In this document: in pieces, positions 7,082 through 15,053 of the stretch | Layout of the letters: the number at the start of each line of letters is the position of its first letter | Numbering within the stretch: the stretch's first letter is position 1 | Assembly (NCBI GenBank): GCA_021639365.1 | Contig: JAJXHK010000003.1 | Span: forward strand, 1-64,000 | Length of the DNA: 64,000 bases | Direction: 5' to 3' | Source: Collinsella aerofaciens | GTDB taxonomy: Bacteria > Actinomycetota > Coriobacteriia > Coriobacteriales > Coriobacteriaceae | Program-made: the position numbers and the translations under genes | Notes under the pieces: model-generated | What the model was told of the DNA's origin: nothing | Database searches by the model: none | Seen by the model: the letters and a program-made list of their open reading frames with translations, nothing else

Positions 7082-8089
7082 ATGGAAATCGCACGGCTGG
7101 ACAACCTGCTACTCGAGCTGACCGACAGCGAGCGAGCCTACCGTGCGGGTGCCCATTACGACTGGAACGATGCACTCGGTCAAACTAATCAAGCAGATGT
7201 TGATGGTCGGCATATCCGTAAAATCGGCAACCCAACGCTCATCCTGCACCAAGAAGGCATGCCCGAGGGCCTATCGATTGTACGCAACTCGCGCTTCAAT
7301 CCTGCGCCGGAACACGTGCACGATTATGTCGAAATCAGCTATGTCTATCGCGGTCGCGCTCCGCAAGTCGTCAACGGTGCGGCGCTCACGCTTGCTCAAA
7401 ACGAGGTGCTCCTGCTCGACGCCGCCTGCCCGCATGCCGTAGGCGAGCTCGGCGAGCACGACATTATGCTGAGCGTCATCATTTCGCGGCCAATGCTCGG
7501 CCGCAGCCTGGAGCAAAGCCTTTCGCCCGCAAGCGCGGTCTCGAGCTTTTTGCTCAACGCCCTCACGGACGAAACCGACCACCGAGGTCACGTGCATTTC
7601 CGTACAGGCAACAGCCGCCGCGTGCGCCGCTACATGCAGGAGATGCTGTGCGAGCGTCTGGAGCCCACGCCGGCGAGCCCCCAGATTGTGTCGAGGCTGT
7701 TCGAGCTGCTGCTGGTTGAGCTCATGCAAAGCTACGAAGCCGGCCTGCTGCAAACGGACGCACCCGCGCTGCCATCGGCGCAGGTCGCGGCGGCGATGGG
7801 CTACATCGAGCGCCATGTCCGCGACTGCACGCTCGATGACCTCGCCCGCCATCTGCACCTGAGCCCCAACTACGCAAGCGCGCTGCTCAAGCGGCAGACA
7901 GGCCGCACGTTTATGCAGCTGGTGCAGGAGCGCCGCCTGGCACGTGCGGCGGCGCTGCTCGACGCCGGTGCTACCGCGGAGGCGGCCGCACGCGAGGCGG
8001 GCTATGTCAACATGAGCTTCTTCTACAAAAAGTTTGCCGAGCGCTATAGTTGCACGCCGGCTGCCTATCGTCAGCGTTTGCCCAGATAA
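7082..8089 (+). CDS. AraC family transcriptional regulator
   Basis: A 335-residue protein with an N-terminal cupin-like effector domain (HVHDYVEISYVYRGRAPQVVNG and a later LLLDAACPHAVGE, about residues 78-122) and a C-terminal AraC-type double helix-turn-helix (about residues 238-333: CTLDDLARHLHLSPNYASALLKRQTGRTF, then AAREAGYVNMSFFYKKFAERYSCTPAAYR). It is divergent from the glycoside hydrolase with 116 bases between them, and followed by the GH1 gene. The usual role would be activation of one or both in the presence of a sugar. Cupin-AraC proteins of this form often control plant-glycan genes; the inducer here is unknown. Confidence 0.92.
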   Translation: MEIARLDNLLLELTDSERAYRAGAHYDWNDALGQTNQADVDGRHIRKIGNPTLILHQEGMPEGLSIVRNSRFNPAPEHVHDYVEISYVYRGRAPQVVNGAALTLAQNEVLLLDAACPHAVGELGEHDIMLSVIISRPMLGRSLEQSLSPASAVSSFLLNALTDETDHRGHVHFRTGNSRRVRRYMQEMLCERLEPTPASPQIVSRLFELLLVELMQSYEAGLLQTDAPALPSAQVAAAMGYIERHVRDCTLDDLARHLHLSPNYASALLKRQTGRTFMQLVQERRLARAAALLDAGATAEAAAREAGYVNMSFFYKKFAERYSCTPAAYRQRLPR

Positions 8090-8125
8090 AACCAACCAAA
8101 ATAAACCTGTCCCTTTTTGGCAGGT
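8089..8125. repeat. AACCTGTCCC hairpin repeat downstream of araC gene
   Basis: AAACCAACCAAAATAAACC pairs imperfectly with TTTTTGGCAGGT around CTGTCCC. It begins at the AraC stop codon. Same family as 4336-4374 but in the opposite orientation. The rest of the 8090-8261 gap shows no gene. Confidence 0.65.
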
Positions 8126-8261
8126 ATCAGGAAGTGTCAGGGGCGGGGCGGCGGCGGGTTGCGGGCGCGAAAAGAAGTGTCGGGTTTGGCGCGCCCGCCC
8201 CCGCATGTCTCCCGCGTGGGCGATACTCGGCTTATCGACCCACGATGCAAAGGAGATGCTC

Positions 8262-9710
8262 ATGGCAAACATCAAGTTCCCCGAGGGTTTCTATTGGGGT
8301 GGCGCTACCGCCGCCAATCAGTTTGAGGGCGCTTGGAACGTGGACGGCCGCGGTCCGTCGGTCGACGACCACTTCTTGGGCGGCAGCTACAAGGAACCGC
8401 GCCAGATTACGATCGACATCGACCCCAACCGCTTCTACCCCAATCATGACGGCATCGATTTCTACCATCACTACGAGGAGGACATCGCGCTGTTCGCCGA
8501 GATGGGCTTCAACATGTTCCGCATGTCCATCTCTTGGAGCCGCATCTTCCCCAACGGCGACGACGCCGAGCCCAACGAGGCCGGCCTCGCCTTTTACGAC
8601 CGCGTCTTCGACTGCCTGCGCGCTCACAATATCGAGCCGCTCGTGACCCTGTCGCACTACGAGATGCCCTATCACCTGGTCGAGAAATACAACGGCTGGG
8701 CGAGCCGCGAGCTCATCGGCTTCTTTGAGAAGTACTGCCAGACCGTCTTCGACCGCTATCAGGACAAGGTCAAGTTCTGGCTCACCTTCAACGAGATCAA
8801 CTGCGGCACTCAGGACATGGGCAACCTCTTTGAGACCAGCATGATTCAGGGCTTTGAGGGCCCGGCTTCGGCGGTCCATACTACGCCGCAGGCTCGTATG
8901 CAGGCGCTGCATCACCAGTTTGTCGCCAGCGGCCGCGTCGTGCGCTATGCCCACGAGCACTACCCGCAGTTTAAGATGGGCAACATGGACTGCTTCATCC
9001 TCTCCTATGCCGCCACGTGTGATCCGGCCGACGTGTTCGCCACGCAGCAGGAGATGAATACCATGAACTGGTACTGCTCCGACGTGCAGGTGCGCGGCAA
9101 GTACCCGTTCTATGCCAAGCGCTTCTGGGCCGAGAACGATGTCGAGCTCGTGATGGAGGACGGCGACCTGCAGGATATCGCCGACGGCAAGGTCGATTTC
9201 TACACCTTTAGCTACTACATGTCCGGCACCGTGGGCACCCACAAGGATCACGAGATGACCGAGGGCAACATGACCTTTGGCGGCAAGAACCCCTATCTGG
9301 AGTCCACCGATTGGGGCTGGCAGATCGATCCGCTGGGCCTGCGCATCGCCCTCAACGAGATTTACGCCCGCTACGAGATTCCGCTGATGGTGGTCGAGAA
9401 TGGCATGGGCGCCTACGATGAGGTCGAGGAGGACGGTTCCATCCACGACCCGTACCGCATCGCCTACTTGCAGAGCCACATCAAGGCCATGGGCGAGGCC
9501 ATTGCCGACGGCGTCGACCTGATCGCCTACACCTGGTGGGGTCCCATCGACCTGGTGTCCGCCGGCACCGGCGAGATGCGCAAGCGCTATGGCTTCATCC
9601 ACGTCGATAAGTACGACGACGGCACCGGTACCTACGAGCGCCGCCGCAAGGACAGCTTCTACGCCTACCAGAAGATCATCAAGTCCAACGGTGCCGAGGG
9701 CCTGGATTAA
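8262..9710 (+). CDS. GH1 6-phospho-beta-glucosidase
   Basis: A 482-residue family 1 glycosidase, a retaining enzyme that releases glucose 6-phosphate from PTS-imported beta-glucosides. Visible signatures are the N-terminal FPEGFYWGGATAANQFEG, the acid/base glutamate E178 in TFNEIN, and the nucleophile E379 in VVENGMG. The tail MRKRYGFIHVD...RRRKDSFYAYQKII holds the serine/lysine pattern typical of the phospho-specific branch. The start at 8262 is six bases after AAGGAG; the longer open frame upstream overlaps the repeat and the araC end. A glucose-type EIIA gene follows at 9851. A matching EIIBC permease is not in the window. Confidence 0.93.
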   Translation: MANIKFPEGFYWGGATAANQFEGAWNVDGRGPSVDDHFLGGSYKEPRQITIDIDPNRFYPNHDGIDFYHHYEEDIALFAEMGFNMFRMSISWSRIFPNGDDAEPNEAGLAFYDRVFDCLRAHNIEPLVTLSHYEMPYHLVEKYNGWASRELIGFFEKYCQTVFDRYQDKVKFWLTFNEINCGTQDMGNLFETSMIQGFEGPASAVHTTPQARMQALHHQFVASGRVVRYAHEHYPQFKMGNMDCFILSYAATCDPADVFATQQEMNTMNWYCSDVQVRGKYPFYAKRFWAENDVELVMEDGDLQDIADGKVDFYTFSYYMSGTVGTHKDHEMTEGNMTFGGKNPYLESTDWGWQIDPLGLRIALNEIYARYEIPLMVVENGMGAYDEVEEDGSIHDPYRIAYLQSHIKAMGEAIADGVDLIAYTWWGPIDLVSAGTGEMRKRYGFIHVDKYDDGTGTYERRRKDSFYAYQKIIKSNGAEGLD

Positions 9711-9772
9711 TCGACAATATGAGTGCCACCGGGGAAAAGCGTTGGGATGGGCTCGCGATTCGAGTCCCCACC

Positions 9773-9801
9773 TTAGCATTTGAACCATTTGGCACTATAA
9801 T
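9773..9801 (+). promoter_or_regulatory. Candidate promoter of the EIIA gene
   Basis: TTAGCA (9773-9778), 17-base spacer, TATAAT (9796-9801), 49 bases before the start codon. The -10 is consensus, the -35 weak. Confidence 0.5.
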
Positions 9802-9850
9802 CACCATAGGCATGCGCATAACGTTGCGCTTAATCAAGAGGAGAAAACGT

Positions 9851-10387
9851 ATGGGTCTGTTTGACATGTTCAAGAAGAAGGCTGAGCCCGCGGCTGCCGC
9901 TGCTCCGTCCTCCATCTCTGCTTCTGCCGGCGCCGACGTGCTGTGCTCACCCGTCAAGGGCAAGGTCATCAAGATGGCCGACGTGCCCGATCCCGTCTTT
10001 GGCGGCGAGGTCCTGGGCAAGGGCTGCGCCGTGTGGCCCGAGGACGATCTGGTCTACGCTCCCTGCGACGGCAAGGTGACCGTCACCATGGGTCACGCCG
10101 TGGGCCTGCAGTCCGATAGCGGCATCGAGGTCCTGGTGCACGTTGGCGTCGATACCGTCAACATGAACGGCGACGGCTTCGAGGGCTTCGTCAAGGCCGA
10201 CGACGTTGTGAAGGCCGGCCAGCCCATGCTCAAGATCGACCGTGCCAAGATCGCCGCTGCCGGCTACAAGGACTGCGTCGTCGTTGCTGTGTCCAACACC
10301 GCCGAGTTTGCCGATGTCGAACTCGCCGTCGAGGCCGACTCCGCTGTCGCCGCCGGTGACGCCATCGTTAAGGTCGTCCGCAAGTAA
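9851..10387 (+). CDS. PTS glucose-type EIIA component
   Basis: A 178-residue single-domain EIIA of the glucose family, which receives phosphate from HPr and passes it to an EIIB. The domain starts after an Ala-rich lead (residues 10-27) and shows SPVKGKVIKMADVPDPVFGGEVLGKG, then H82 (MGHAVGL) and the phosphorylated H97 in LVHVGVDTVNMNGDGF. The start at 9851 has AAGAGGAG nine bases upstream. It has its own likely promoter and a strong terminator, so it is a stand-alone gene and may serve several EIIBC permeases encoded elsewhere, as Crr does in enterobacteria. Position beside a phospho-beta-glucosidase suggests a beta-glucoside role. Confidence 0.93.
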   Translation: MGLFDMFKKKAEPAAAAAPSSISASAGADVLCSPVKGKVIKMADVPDPVFGGEVLGKGCAVWPEDDLVYAPCDGKVTVTMGHAVGLQSDSGIEVLVHVGVDTVNMNGDGFEGFVKADDVVKAGQPMLKIDRAKIAAAGYKDCVVVAVSNTAEFADVELAVEADSAVAAGDAIVKVVRK

Positions 10388-10410
10388 ACTGCGGCATCCA
10401 AAGGATGTGC

Positions 10411-10444
10411 AAAGGTGGTCGGGTTTTCCGGCCACCTTTTTTAT
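10411..10444 (+). terminator. Intrinsic terminator after EIIA gene
   Basis: AAAGGTGGTCGG and CCGGCCACCTTTTTT form a GC-rich hairpin followed by a U-run. Confidence 0.85.
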
Positions 10445-10528
10445 TGCACCGCGGGGAAGCGTTTTATTGCACGTTGGGCGGGCTTGCAAACCGTTCGGAC
10501 GCTAAAACGAACCGACCGCGCCTTCGCG

Positions 10529-10558
10529 TTGCCGAGGGTGTTCATAAGCGGATAGTAT
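10529..10558 (+). promoter_or_regulatory. Candidate promoter of the lipoprotein gene
   Basis: TTGCCG (10529-10534), 18-base spacer, TAGTAT (10553-10558), 65 bases before the start codon. Confidence 0.4.
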
Positions 10559-10623
10559 GGGCTTACTTATTACAACGTGCGCCGCGTCTGGGAAGCGCAG
10601 TGCCGCTCATTGGGAGGAACAAC

Positions 10624-11181
10624 ATGAAAAAGAAGCTGCTGCTTGCGCCCCTCATGGCCGTCTTGGTTGCATGCGTGGTCGTGCTTTCCGGTTGTGGAGG
10701 CCCTTCGATCGAGGAACTCATCACCGAGGATCTTACGACTCAGTTTGACGAGGTCAAGAACGGTGGCGACGAGTTCCTTTCTGGTCTGGAGGAGGCTTCG
10801 GGCGACGAGTTCGAGCAGTTGGGTATCGATCCCAAGGAGTATGCCAAGACCTATCTCGAAGGCTTTGACTACGAGATCGGCGACGTGACGGTCGACGAGG
10901 ACAAGGGTGTCGCGACCGCCGAGGTCTCTATCACATGCAAGTCTATGAACAAGATCGTCGAGGACTTCTCCACTCAGTATCAGGAGAAGGTCGCTGCGCT
11001 TGACACGGTTCCTTCCGATGACGAGCTGTACAAGATGGCCGGTCAGGTTATGGTCGATGTGACCAAGGCCACCGAGCCCAGGAAGACCACGGTTATCTTC
11101 AAGTACACCTGCAACGACGACGGCGAGTGGTCTGCCGACGACTCCGTCAACTCCGAGATGATGGATGCAATGCTGAACTAG
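10624..11181 (+). CDS. Lipoprotein of unknown function
   Basis: A 185-residue predicted lipoprotein. Residues 1-25 form a lipoprotein signal (MKKKLLLAPLMAVLVACVVV, then lipobox LSGC), so the mature protein would be attached to the outer face of the membrane. The rest is acidic and soluble, without a motif I can name (GGDEFLSGLEEASGDEFEQLGIDPKEY, later VIFKYTCNDDGEWSADD). The shape, a helical first half followed by a strand-rich tail, is like small actinobacterial lipoproteins of no known function. The start at 10624 follows GGGAGG. It is transcribed alone, between a terminator and a repeat-filled gap. Confidence 0.88.
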   Translation: MKKKLLLAPLMAVLVACVVVLSGCGGPSIEELITEDLTTQFDEVKNGGDEFLSGLEEASGDEFEQLGIDPKEYAKTYLEGFDYEIGDVTVDEDKGVATAEVSITCKSMNKIVEDFSTQYQEKVAALDTVPSDDELYKMAGQVMVDVTKATEPRKTTVIFKYTCNDDGEWSADDSVNSEMMDAMLN

Positions 11182-11184
11182 TTT

Positions 11185-11212
11185 GTTGCGGCGTTTTACC
11201 AAACGCCGCAAC
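11185..11212. repeat. Mini-hairpin with TTTTACCAAA loop, copy 2
   Basis: GTTGCGGCG and CGCCGCAAC pair perfectly around TTTTACCAAA. Compared with 830-857 both arms have changed together while the loop is constant. Confidence 0.8.
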
Positions 11213-11217
11213 TGCTC

Positions 11218-11333
11218 GACGCTGCGCGGGCACCAGAGCGACAACTTGTCATTCAAAGAGGACGGCATGACCAGAAGGTCTATGCCGTCCTCTTTTCATG
11301 CCAATTTGTTCGCTCTGGTGCCCGCTCGCTGTC
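11218..11333. repeat. Long stem-loop repeat, copy 2 (GACCAGAAGGTC core)
   Basis: Outer arms GCGGGCACCAGAGCG (11226-11240) and CGCTCTGGTGCCCGC (11311-11325) are perfect. The inner stem AAGAGGACGGCAT/ATGCCGTCCTCTT closes on GACCAGAAGGTC (11269-11280). Arm sequence differs from copy 1 but pairing is kept. Confidence 0.82.
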
Positions 11334-11352
11334 CGTCCTCTACCTGCGGCGT

Positions 11353-11415
11353 TGCCATGGTAGTCATTGGGGCGGCACTTGGGGACGTTTCTTTTCTGCC
11401 GGCAGTTGGGGACAC
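11353..11415. repeat. Degenerate relative of the GTAGTCATTGGGG palindrome
   Basis: GGTAGTCATTGGGGCGG followed by ACTTGGGGACGTTTCTT. It keeps the left-arm sequence of the 1004-1061 family but not a clean right arm. Confidence 0.45.
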
Positions 11416-11476
11416 TCCTTGAGCCTGTGTCGCATCGAGCGGTCGGGAAAATACGAGCCGGTATTTGGCCGAATAG

Positions 11477-11616
11477 CGGGTCGCGGTTTCCGGATGGGGT
11501 GGGTTGTGGAAAGTGCGACCCGGAATATTGCTCTGAAACGGGATGCCGTTTCCCCGACAAGGCTCAACCGGAAAGCGCATCCCATTCTGAGGCGGCAAAA
11601 CGGGATGCGCTTTCCG
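11477..11616. repeat. GGAAAG-GCATCCCG palindromes (two hairpins)
   Basis: Hairpin 1 pairs CGGGTCGCGGTTTCC (11477-11491) with GGAAAGTGCGACCCG (11508-11522). Hairpin 2 pairs GGAAAGCGCATCCC (11570-11583) with GGGATGCGCTTTCC (11602-11615). Relatives are at 26502-26549. The 475-base gap 11182-11656 holds only these repeats and no plausible gene. Confidence 0.7.
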
Positions 11617-11656
11617 CGCGACAGAATCTGTCCAGCCGTGTTGAGCGACAGCCCCG

Positions 11657-12325
11657 CTACTCGCCCAGAATCAGCGCCGCGAGCTCGTCTTGGGTGTCCA
11701 CCACGTAGTCGGCGCCGGCGGACTCCAGCTCTGCGCGGCCGCGGAAGCCCCAGGTGACACCGGCGCTCTTGAGGCCGGCGTTGTGACCGGTCAGAACATC
11801 GACATTGGAATCGCCCACATAGAGTGTGGTTGCCGGGTCGGCGCCTAGCTCTTCCATAACATGCAGCGTAACAGGCGCCTCGGGCTTGGGAGGAAACGCA
11901 TCGACGCGGCCCTGCACCAGCGCAAAGCGCTCGGAACCAAAGTATTTCTCGATAAGCGGAACCGCCGAGACGTGGTCCTTGTTAGTGAGCACGGCAAGCT
12001 GCACACCCGCGGCGCGCAGGCAGTCGAGCAGCTCGATCGTGCCGGCGTACGGTGCAGTGTGGTCTTCCTTGTGCTCGCCGTAGTAAGCCCTAAACTCGGC
12101 AAGCGTCTGCTCAAACATACGGCCGTCGCCCGCATACTCGGTGGGCATAAAGCGCTCGACCAGCTTGAGCATGCCGTTTCCCACCTTGTAGCGGTACTCG
12201 TCTACGGCAAACGTGGGCCAGCCGTGCATCTCGCAGGTATGGTTGCTGGCGGCCGCCAGGTCCTCGAGCGTGTTGAGGATGGTGCCATCCAGATCAAAGA
12301 TCACATGGGAAAAAGCTGCTGCCAT
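11657..12325 (-). CDS. HAD family phosphatase (phosphoglycolate phosphatase-like)
   Basis: A 222-residue HAD hydrolase with motif I FDLDGTI (D11 and D13), an alpha-helical cap of the phosphoglycolate phosphatase type, motif II VLTNKD, and motif IV region LYVGDSNVDVLTGHNAG. Length and cap fit the Gph/PgmB group, which dephosphorylates small phosphate esters; substrate cannot be read. The start at 12325 follows CAGGAG. It is the last gene of a minus-strand run after hypE, 105 bases away, so it may be cotranscribed with the hyp genes but need not share their function. Confidence 0.9.
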   Translation of the reverse strand: MAAAFSHVIFDLDGTILNTLEDLAAASNHTCEMHGWPTFAVDEYRYKVGNGMLKLVERFMPTEYAGDGRMFEQTLAEFRAYYGEHKEDHTAPYAGTIELLDCLRAAGVQLAVLTNKDHVSAVPLIEKYFGSERFALVQGRVDAFPPKPEAPVTLHVMEELGADPATTLYVGDSNVDVLTGHNAGLKSAGVTWGFRGRAELESAGADYVVDTQDELAALILGE

Positions 12326-12430
12326 GGGTGCTCCTGCCGCTTGAGTTGTAAAACGCACCCCATGATACTGGGCATGCGTGCCGGGCATGTTTGGAATCTG
12401 AATATCTTTAATAGCCCTGAGCCTTTGTCG

Positions 12431-13465
12431 TTAGCAAATCCTCGGCAGTTGTTCTCCCACAAGCATGTCGAGGATACGGGTCGAGCCCCAGCCGGTGCGT
12501 ACGCGCACGGCGGGACGGGCGCCCTCGGCAAGTGGCAGCACGCGACCGACGATGGCGGCATTCTCGCCGTAGCGGGCGGCGCGCATGGCGGCCAGTGCCG
12601 CATCTGCCTGTTCGGCCGGCACCACGGCGACCATCTTGCCCTCGTTTGCCACCTGCAGCACATCGTAGCCGAGCATCTCGCAGGCGGCCTGCACGTCGGG
12701 GCGCACGGGCACGGCATCCTCGTCGACCTCCATGGCAACGCCGCTGGCCTGCGCAAACTCGTTAAGCGTCGAGGCCAGGCCACCGCGCGTGGGGTCGCGG
12801 AAGCAGCGTGTGTCGGGTGCTGCGGCAAGCACATCGGCAATCAGGTGGTTGAGCGGCGCGGCATCGCTTTCGATGGTGCTCGAAAACGCCAGGCCCTCGC
12901 GTTGGCTCATGATGGCGATGCCGTGGTCGCCGAGTGTGCCCGACACCAGGATGACGTCGCCGGGCCGGCAGTTGGCACCGCTGAGCGTCACGCCTGCGGG
13001 CACCTCGCCTACGCCAGCGGTATTGATGTAGACGCCGTCGGCACCGCCACGCTCGACCACCTTGGTGTCGCCGGTGATAATCTTCACGCCTGCCTCATGT
13101 GCCGTTTCGGCCATGGCCTGCACAATCTGGCGCAGCTTGTCCATGGGATAGCCCTCTTCGAGGATAAAGCCGCATGAGAGGTAGCGCACGTTAGCGCCCG
13201 AGGTCGCGACGTCGTTGACGGTTCCGCACACGGCGAGTCGGCCGATATTGCCGCCGGGGAAGAACTGCGGCGAGACTACAAAGCTGTCGGTCGACATGGC
13301 GATGCGCCCGCTCGCGGGCAGCGCAGCGACGCCGGCATCGTTGCCCTCGAGCAGTTCGGGCGACCCAAAGGCATCCAAAAAGACCTCATCGATGATGCGT
13401 TTCATCATCTGGCCGCCAGAGCCGTGGCCCAACAGGACAGTGCTATCGGTGGCAGTACGGGACAT
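12431..13465 (-). CDS. hypE: Hydrogenase maturation protein HypE
   Basis: A 344-residue PurM-like enzyme that dehydrates the carbamoyl group moved from HypF onto its C-terminal cysteine, making the cyanide ligand of the [NiFe] site. Signs are the N-terminal VLLGHGSGGQMMKRII, the ATP-binding loops with DAGV and GDTKVVERG, and the C-terminal PRIC, whose terminal cysteine is the thiocyanate carrier. The start at 13465 follows GGAG. It is downstream of hypD in a hypF-hypC-hypD-hypE order, with an 81-base gap that contains a hairpin repeat. Confidence 0.97.
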   Translation of the reverse strand: MSRTATDSTVLLGHGSGGQMMKRIIDEVFLDAFGSPELLEGNDAGVAALPASGRIAMSTDSFVVSPQFFPGGNIGRLAVCGTVNDVATSGANVRYLSCGFILEEGYPMDKLRQIVQAMAETAHEAGVKIITGDTKVVERGGADGVYINTAGVGEVPAGVTLSGANCRPGDVILVSGTLGDHGIAIMSQREGLAFSSTIESDAAPLNHLIADVLAAAPDTRCFRDPTRGGLASTLNEFAQASGVAMEVDEDAVPVRPDVQAACEMLGYDVLQVANEGKMVAVVPAEQADAALAAMRAARYGENAAIVGRVLPLAEGARPAVRVRTGWGSTRILDMLVGEQLPRIC

Positions 13466-13521
13466 ATCGAAAACTCCAATCGAGGACGGAATTATATGGG
13501 TGAGGTGCAGCGTCGACCGGT

Positions 13522-13543
13522 CCGCCGTTCGTTAGAACGGCGG
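13522..13543. repeat. CCGCCGTTC/GAACGGCGG hairpin abutting hypD stop
   Basis: On the minus strand the hypD stop TAG runs straight into GTTCCGCCGTTC, loop TAAC, GAACGGCGG. The same string starting at a TAG stop is found after the flavoprotein gene at 44981-45008, and again at 31226-31247. Confidence 0.8.
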
Positions 13544-13546
13544 AAC

Positions 13547-14662
13547 CTAACAGCCTCGGTAGCGGAAATATGCTGCACAGCTGCCCTCGGAACTCACCAT
13601 GCAGGGGCCGATGGGATGCTCGGGTGTACAAGCGCGGCCGAACAGAGGGCAGTCGCTCGGCGTAATGGCCCCGCGCAGCACGTCGCCGCAGCGGCACCCA
13701 CGCGGCTCGACCGTCGTCTCAACGGGCACGTCAAAGCGAGTGCGGACATCAAAGCGCGAGAACTCGGGGCGGATGGAAAGGCCCGAGTTGGCAATCAGCC
13801 CCAGCCCGCGCCATGTGGTGTCGCACGGCTCAAATACCTGCTCGACTAGCTGGCGTGCCACGGGATTGCCGTCGGCATTGACGCCGCGACGGTAGGCGTT
13901 GTCGATCGCGGGCCTGTCCTCGACAACCATCTGGACCAGCATGCAGATGCCCTGCAGGATATCGACCGGTTCAAATCCTGTGACCACGCCCGGGGTCTTA
14001 AACTCGTCGACCAAAAAGCCAAAGGGCGCCAGGCCTGCGATGGTGGCGACATGGCCCGGCAGGATAAAGCCGTCGATGGTCGTCTCGGGGTCGTTGGCAA
14101 TCGCGCGCAGCGCCGGCGGCGTGGTCTTGTGGGCGCAATAGACCGAGAAGTTCTGGAGCCCGCGCACATCTGCCTCCAAAATGGCGGCGGCGATGGTGGG
14201 CGTCGTGGTCTCAAAGCCCACACCCATAAAGATGACCGGGCGGTCGGGGTTGTGTTCGGCAATATCGAGCGCGTCGAGCGGGGAGTATACGATGCGGATG
14301 TCGCGCCCCGCCGCCTTTTGTGCGGCGAGCGAGGTAGACGACCCGGGCACGCGCATCATGTCACCAAAGGTAGTGATGATGGCGCCGTCCATCTTGGCGA
14401 GTGCGATTGCGTGGTCGATGTCGCGGTTCGCGGTAACGCAGACGGGGCAGCCCGGACCGCTCAGCAGCTTGAGCCCCGTCGGCATAATGGAGCGAAAGCC
14501 ATAGCGACCAATGCTCACGGTATGCGTACCGCAGACTTCCATCAGGTTGATGGTGCGGTCGCCGACAAGCTCATGAATGCGGTCGATGAGCTCGCGAGCG
14601 AGCTTGGGATCGCGGAATGCCGAAAAGTCGATACCGGAGCGAGCCGGCTGCGCCGCCGCCAC
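13547..14662 (-). CDS. hypD: Hydrogenase maturation protein HypD
   Basis: A 371-residue iron-sulfur scaffold that, with HypC, holds the iron while CO and CN are added for [NiFe] hydrogenase. The family motifs are clear: NLMEVCGTHT, LLSGPGCPVCVT, GFETTTPT, and a C-terminal cysteine cluster (PRGCRCGDVLRG, DCPLFGRACTPEHPIGPCMVSSEGSCAAYF) for the [4Fe-4S] site. The start is GTG at 14662, overlapping the hypC stop as TAGTG, which implies translational coupling. Confidence 0.97.
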   Translation of the reverse strand: MAAAQPARSGIDFSAFRDPKLARELIDRIHELVGDRTINLMEVCGTHTVSIGRYGFRSIMPTGLKLLSGPGCPVCVTANRDIDHAIALAKMDGAIITTFGDMMRVPGSSTSLAAQKAAGRDIRIVYSPLDALDIAEHNPDRPVIFMGVGFETTTPTIAAAILEADVRGLQNFSVYCAHKTTPPALRAIANDPETTIDGFILPGHVATIAGLAPFGFLVDEFKTPGVVTGFEPVDILQGICMLVQMVVEDRPAIDNAYRRGVNADGNPVARQLVEQVFEPCDTTWRGLGLIANSGLSIRPEFSRFDVRTRFDVPVETTVEPRGCRCGDVLRGAITPSDCPLFGRACTPEHPIGPCMVSSEGSCAAYFRYRGC

Positions 14663-14922
14663 TAGTACGCCTCGGCCGGGTTGGTGGCGAGCTGATCCTC
14701 TTCGACCAGCTCGGTCATGGCGTTGACGAGCTCCAGCGTCTCTTGAGCTTCCTGCTCGTCGACAATCTGGATGCCAAAGCCGGCATGAACGAGAACATAG
14801 TCGCCTACCTGCGCCGTCGGCACGAGGCGCAACGAAACGGAGCGCTCGATGCCCATCATGTCGACGGTCGCCTTTAGGTCGTCGTCGCGTTTGACCACTT
14901 TACCGGGAACGGCAAGGCACAT
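14662..14922 (-). CDS. hypC: Hydrogenase maturation chaperone HypC
   Basis: An 86-residue HypC/HupF protein beginning MCLAVPGKV, with the invariant Cys2 that binds iron after loss of Met1. It partners HypD and then the hydrogenase large-subunit precursor. The family-typical core VSLRLVPTAQVGDYVLVHAGFGIQIVDEQEA is intact. Its stop overlaps hypD by one base. It is 131 bases downstream of hypF; nothing else is visible in that gap. Confidence 0.97.
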   Translation of the reverse strand: MCLAVPGKVVKRDDDLKATVDMMGIERSVSLRLVPTAQVGDYVLVHAGFGIQIVDEQEAQETLELVNAMTELVEEDQLATNPAEAY

Positions 14923-15053
14923 AATGTTCCCCTTTTATACGTTTTGCGCTGGATAGGCGCCTAATTACCCATCAGTTGATGGTAGCGCTCGCGGGAGTCA
15001 CGAGCAAACGCGTTACACCTGTGAGACGGCGGCGCGCAGGCTGGCAAAACAGC

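Noticed and set aside
9750..9778. tRNA-like T-arm string GATTCGAGTCCCC before the EIIA gene
   Set aside because: No acceptor, D or anticodon arms can be formed around it; it is probably chance or a very short remnant.
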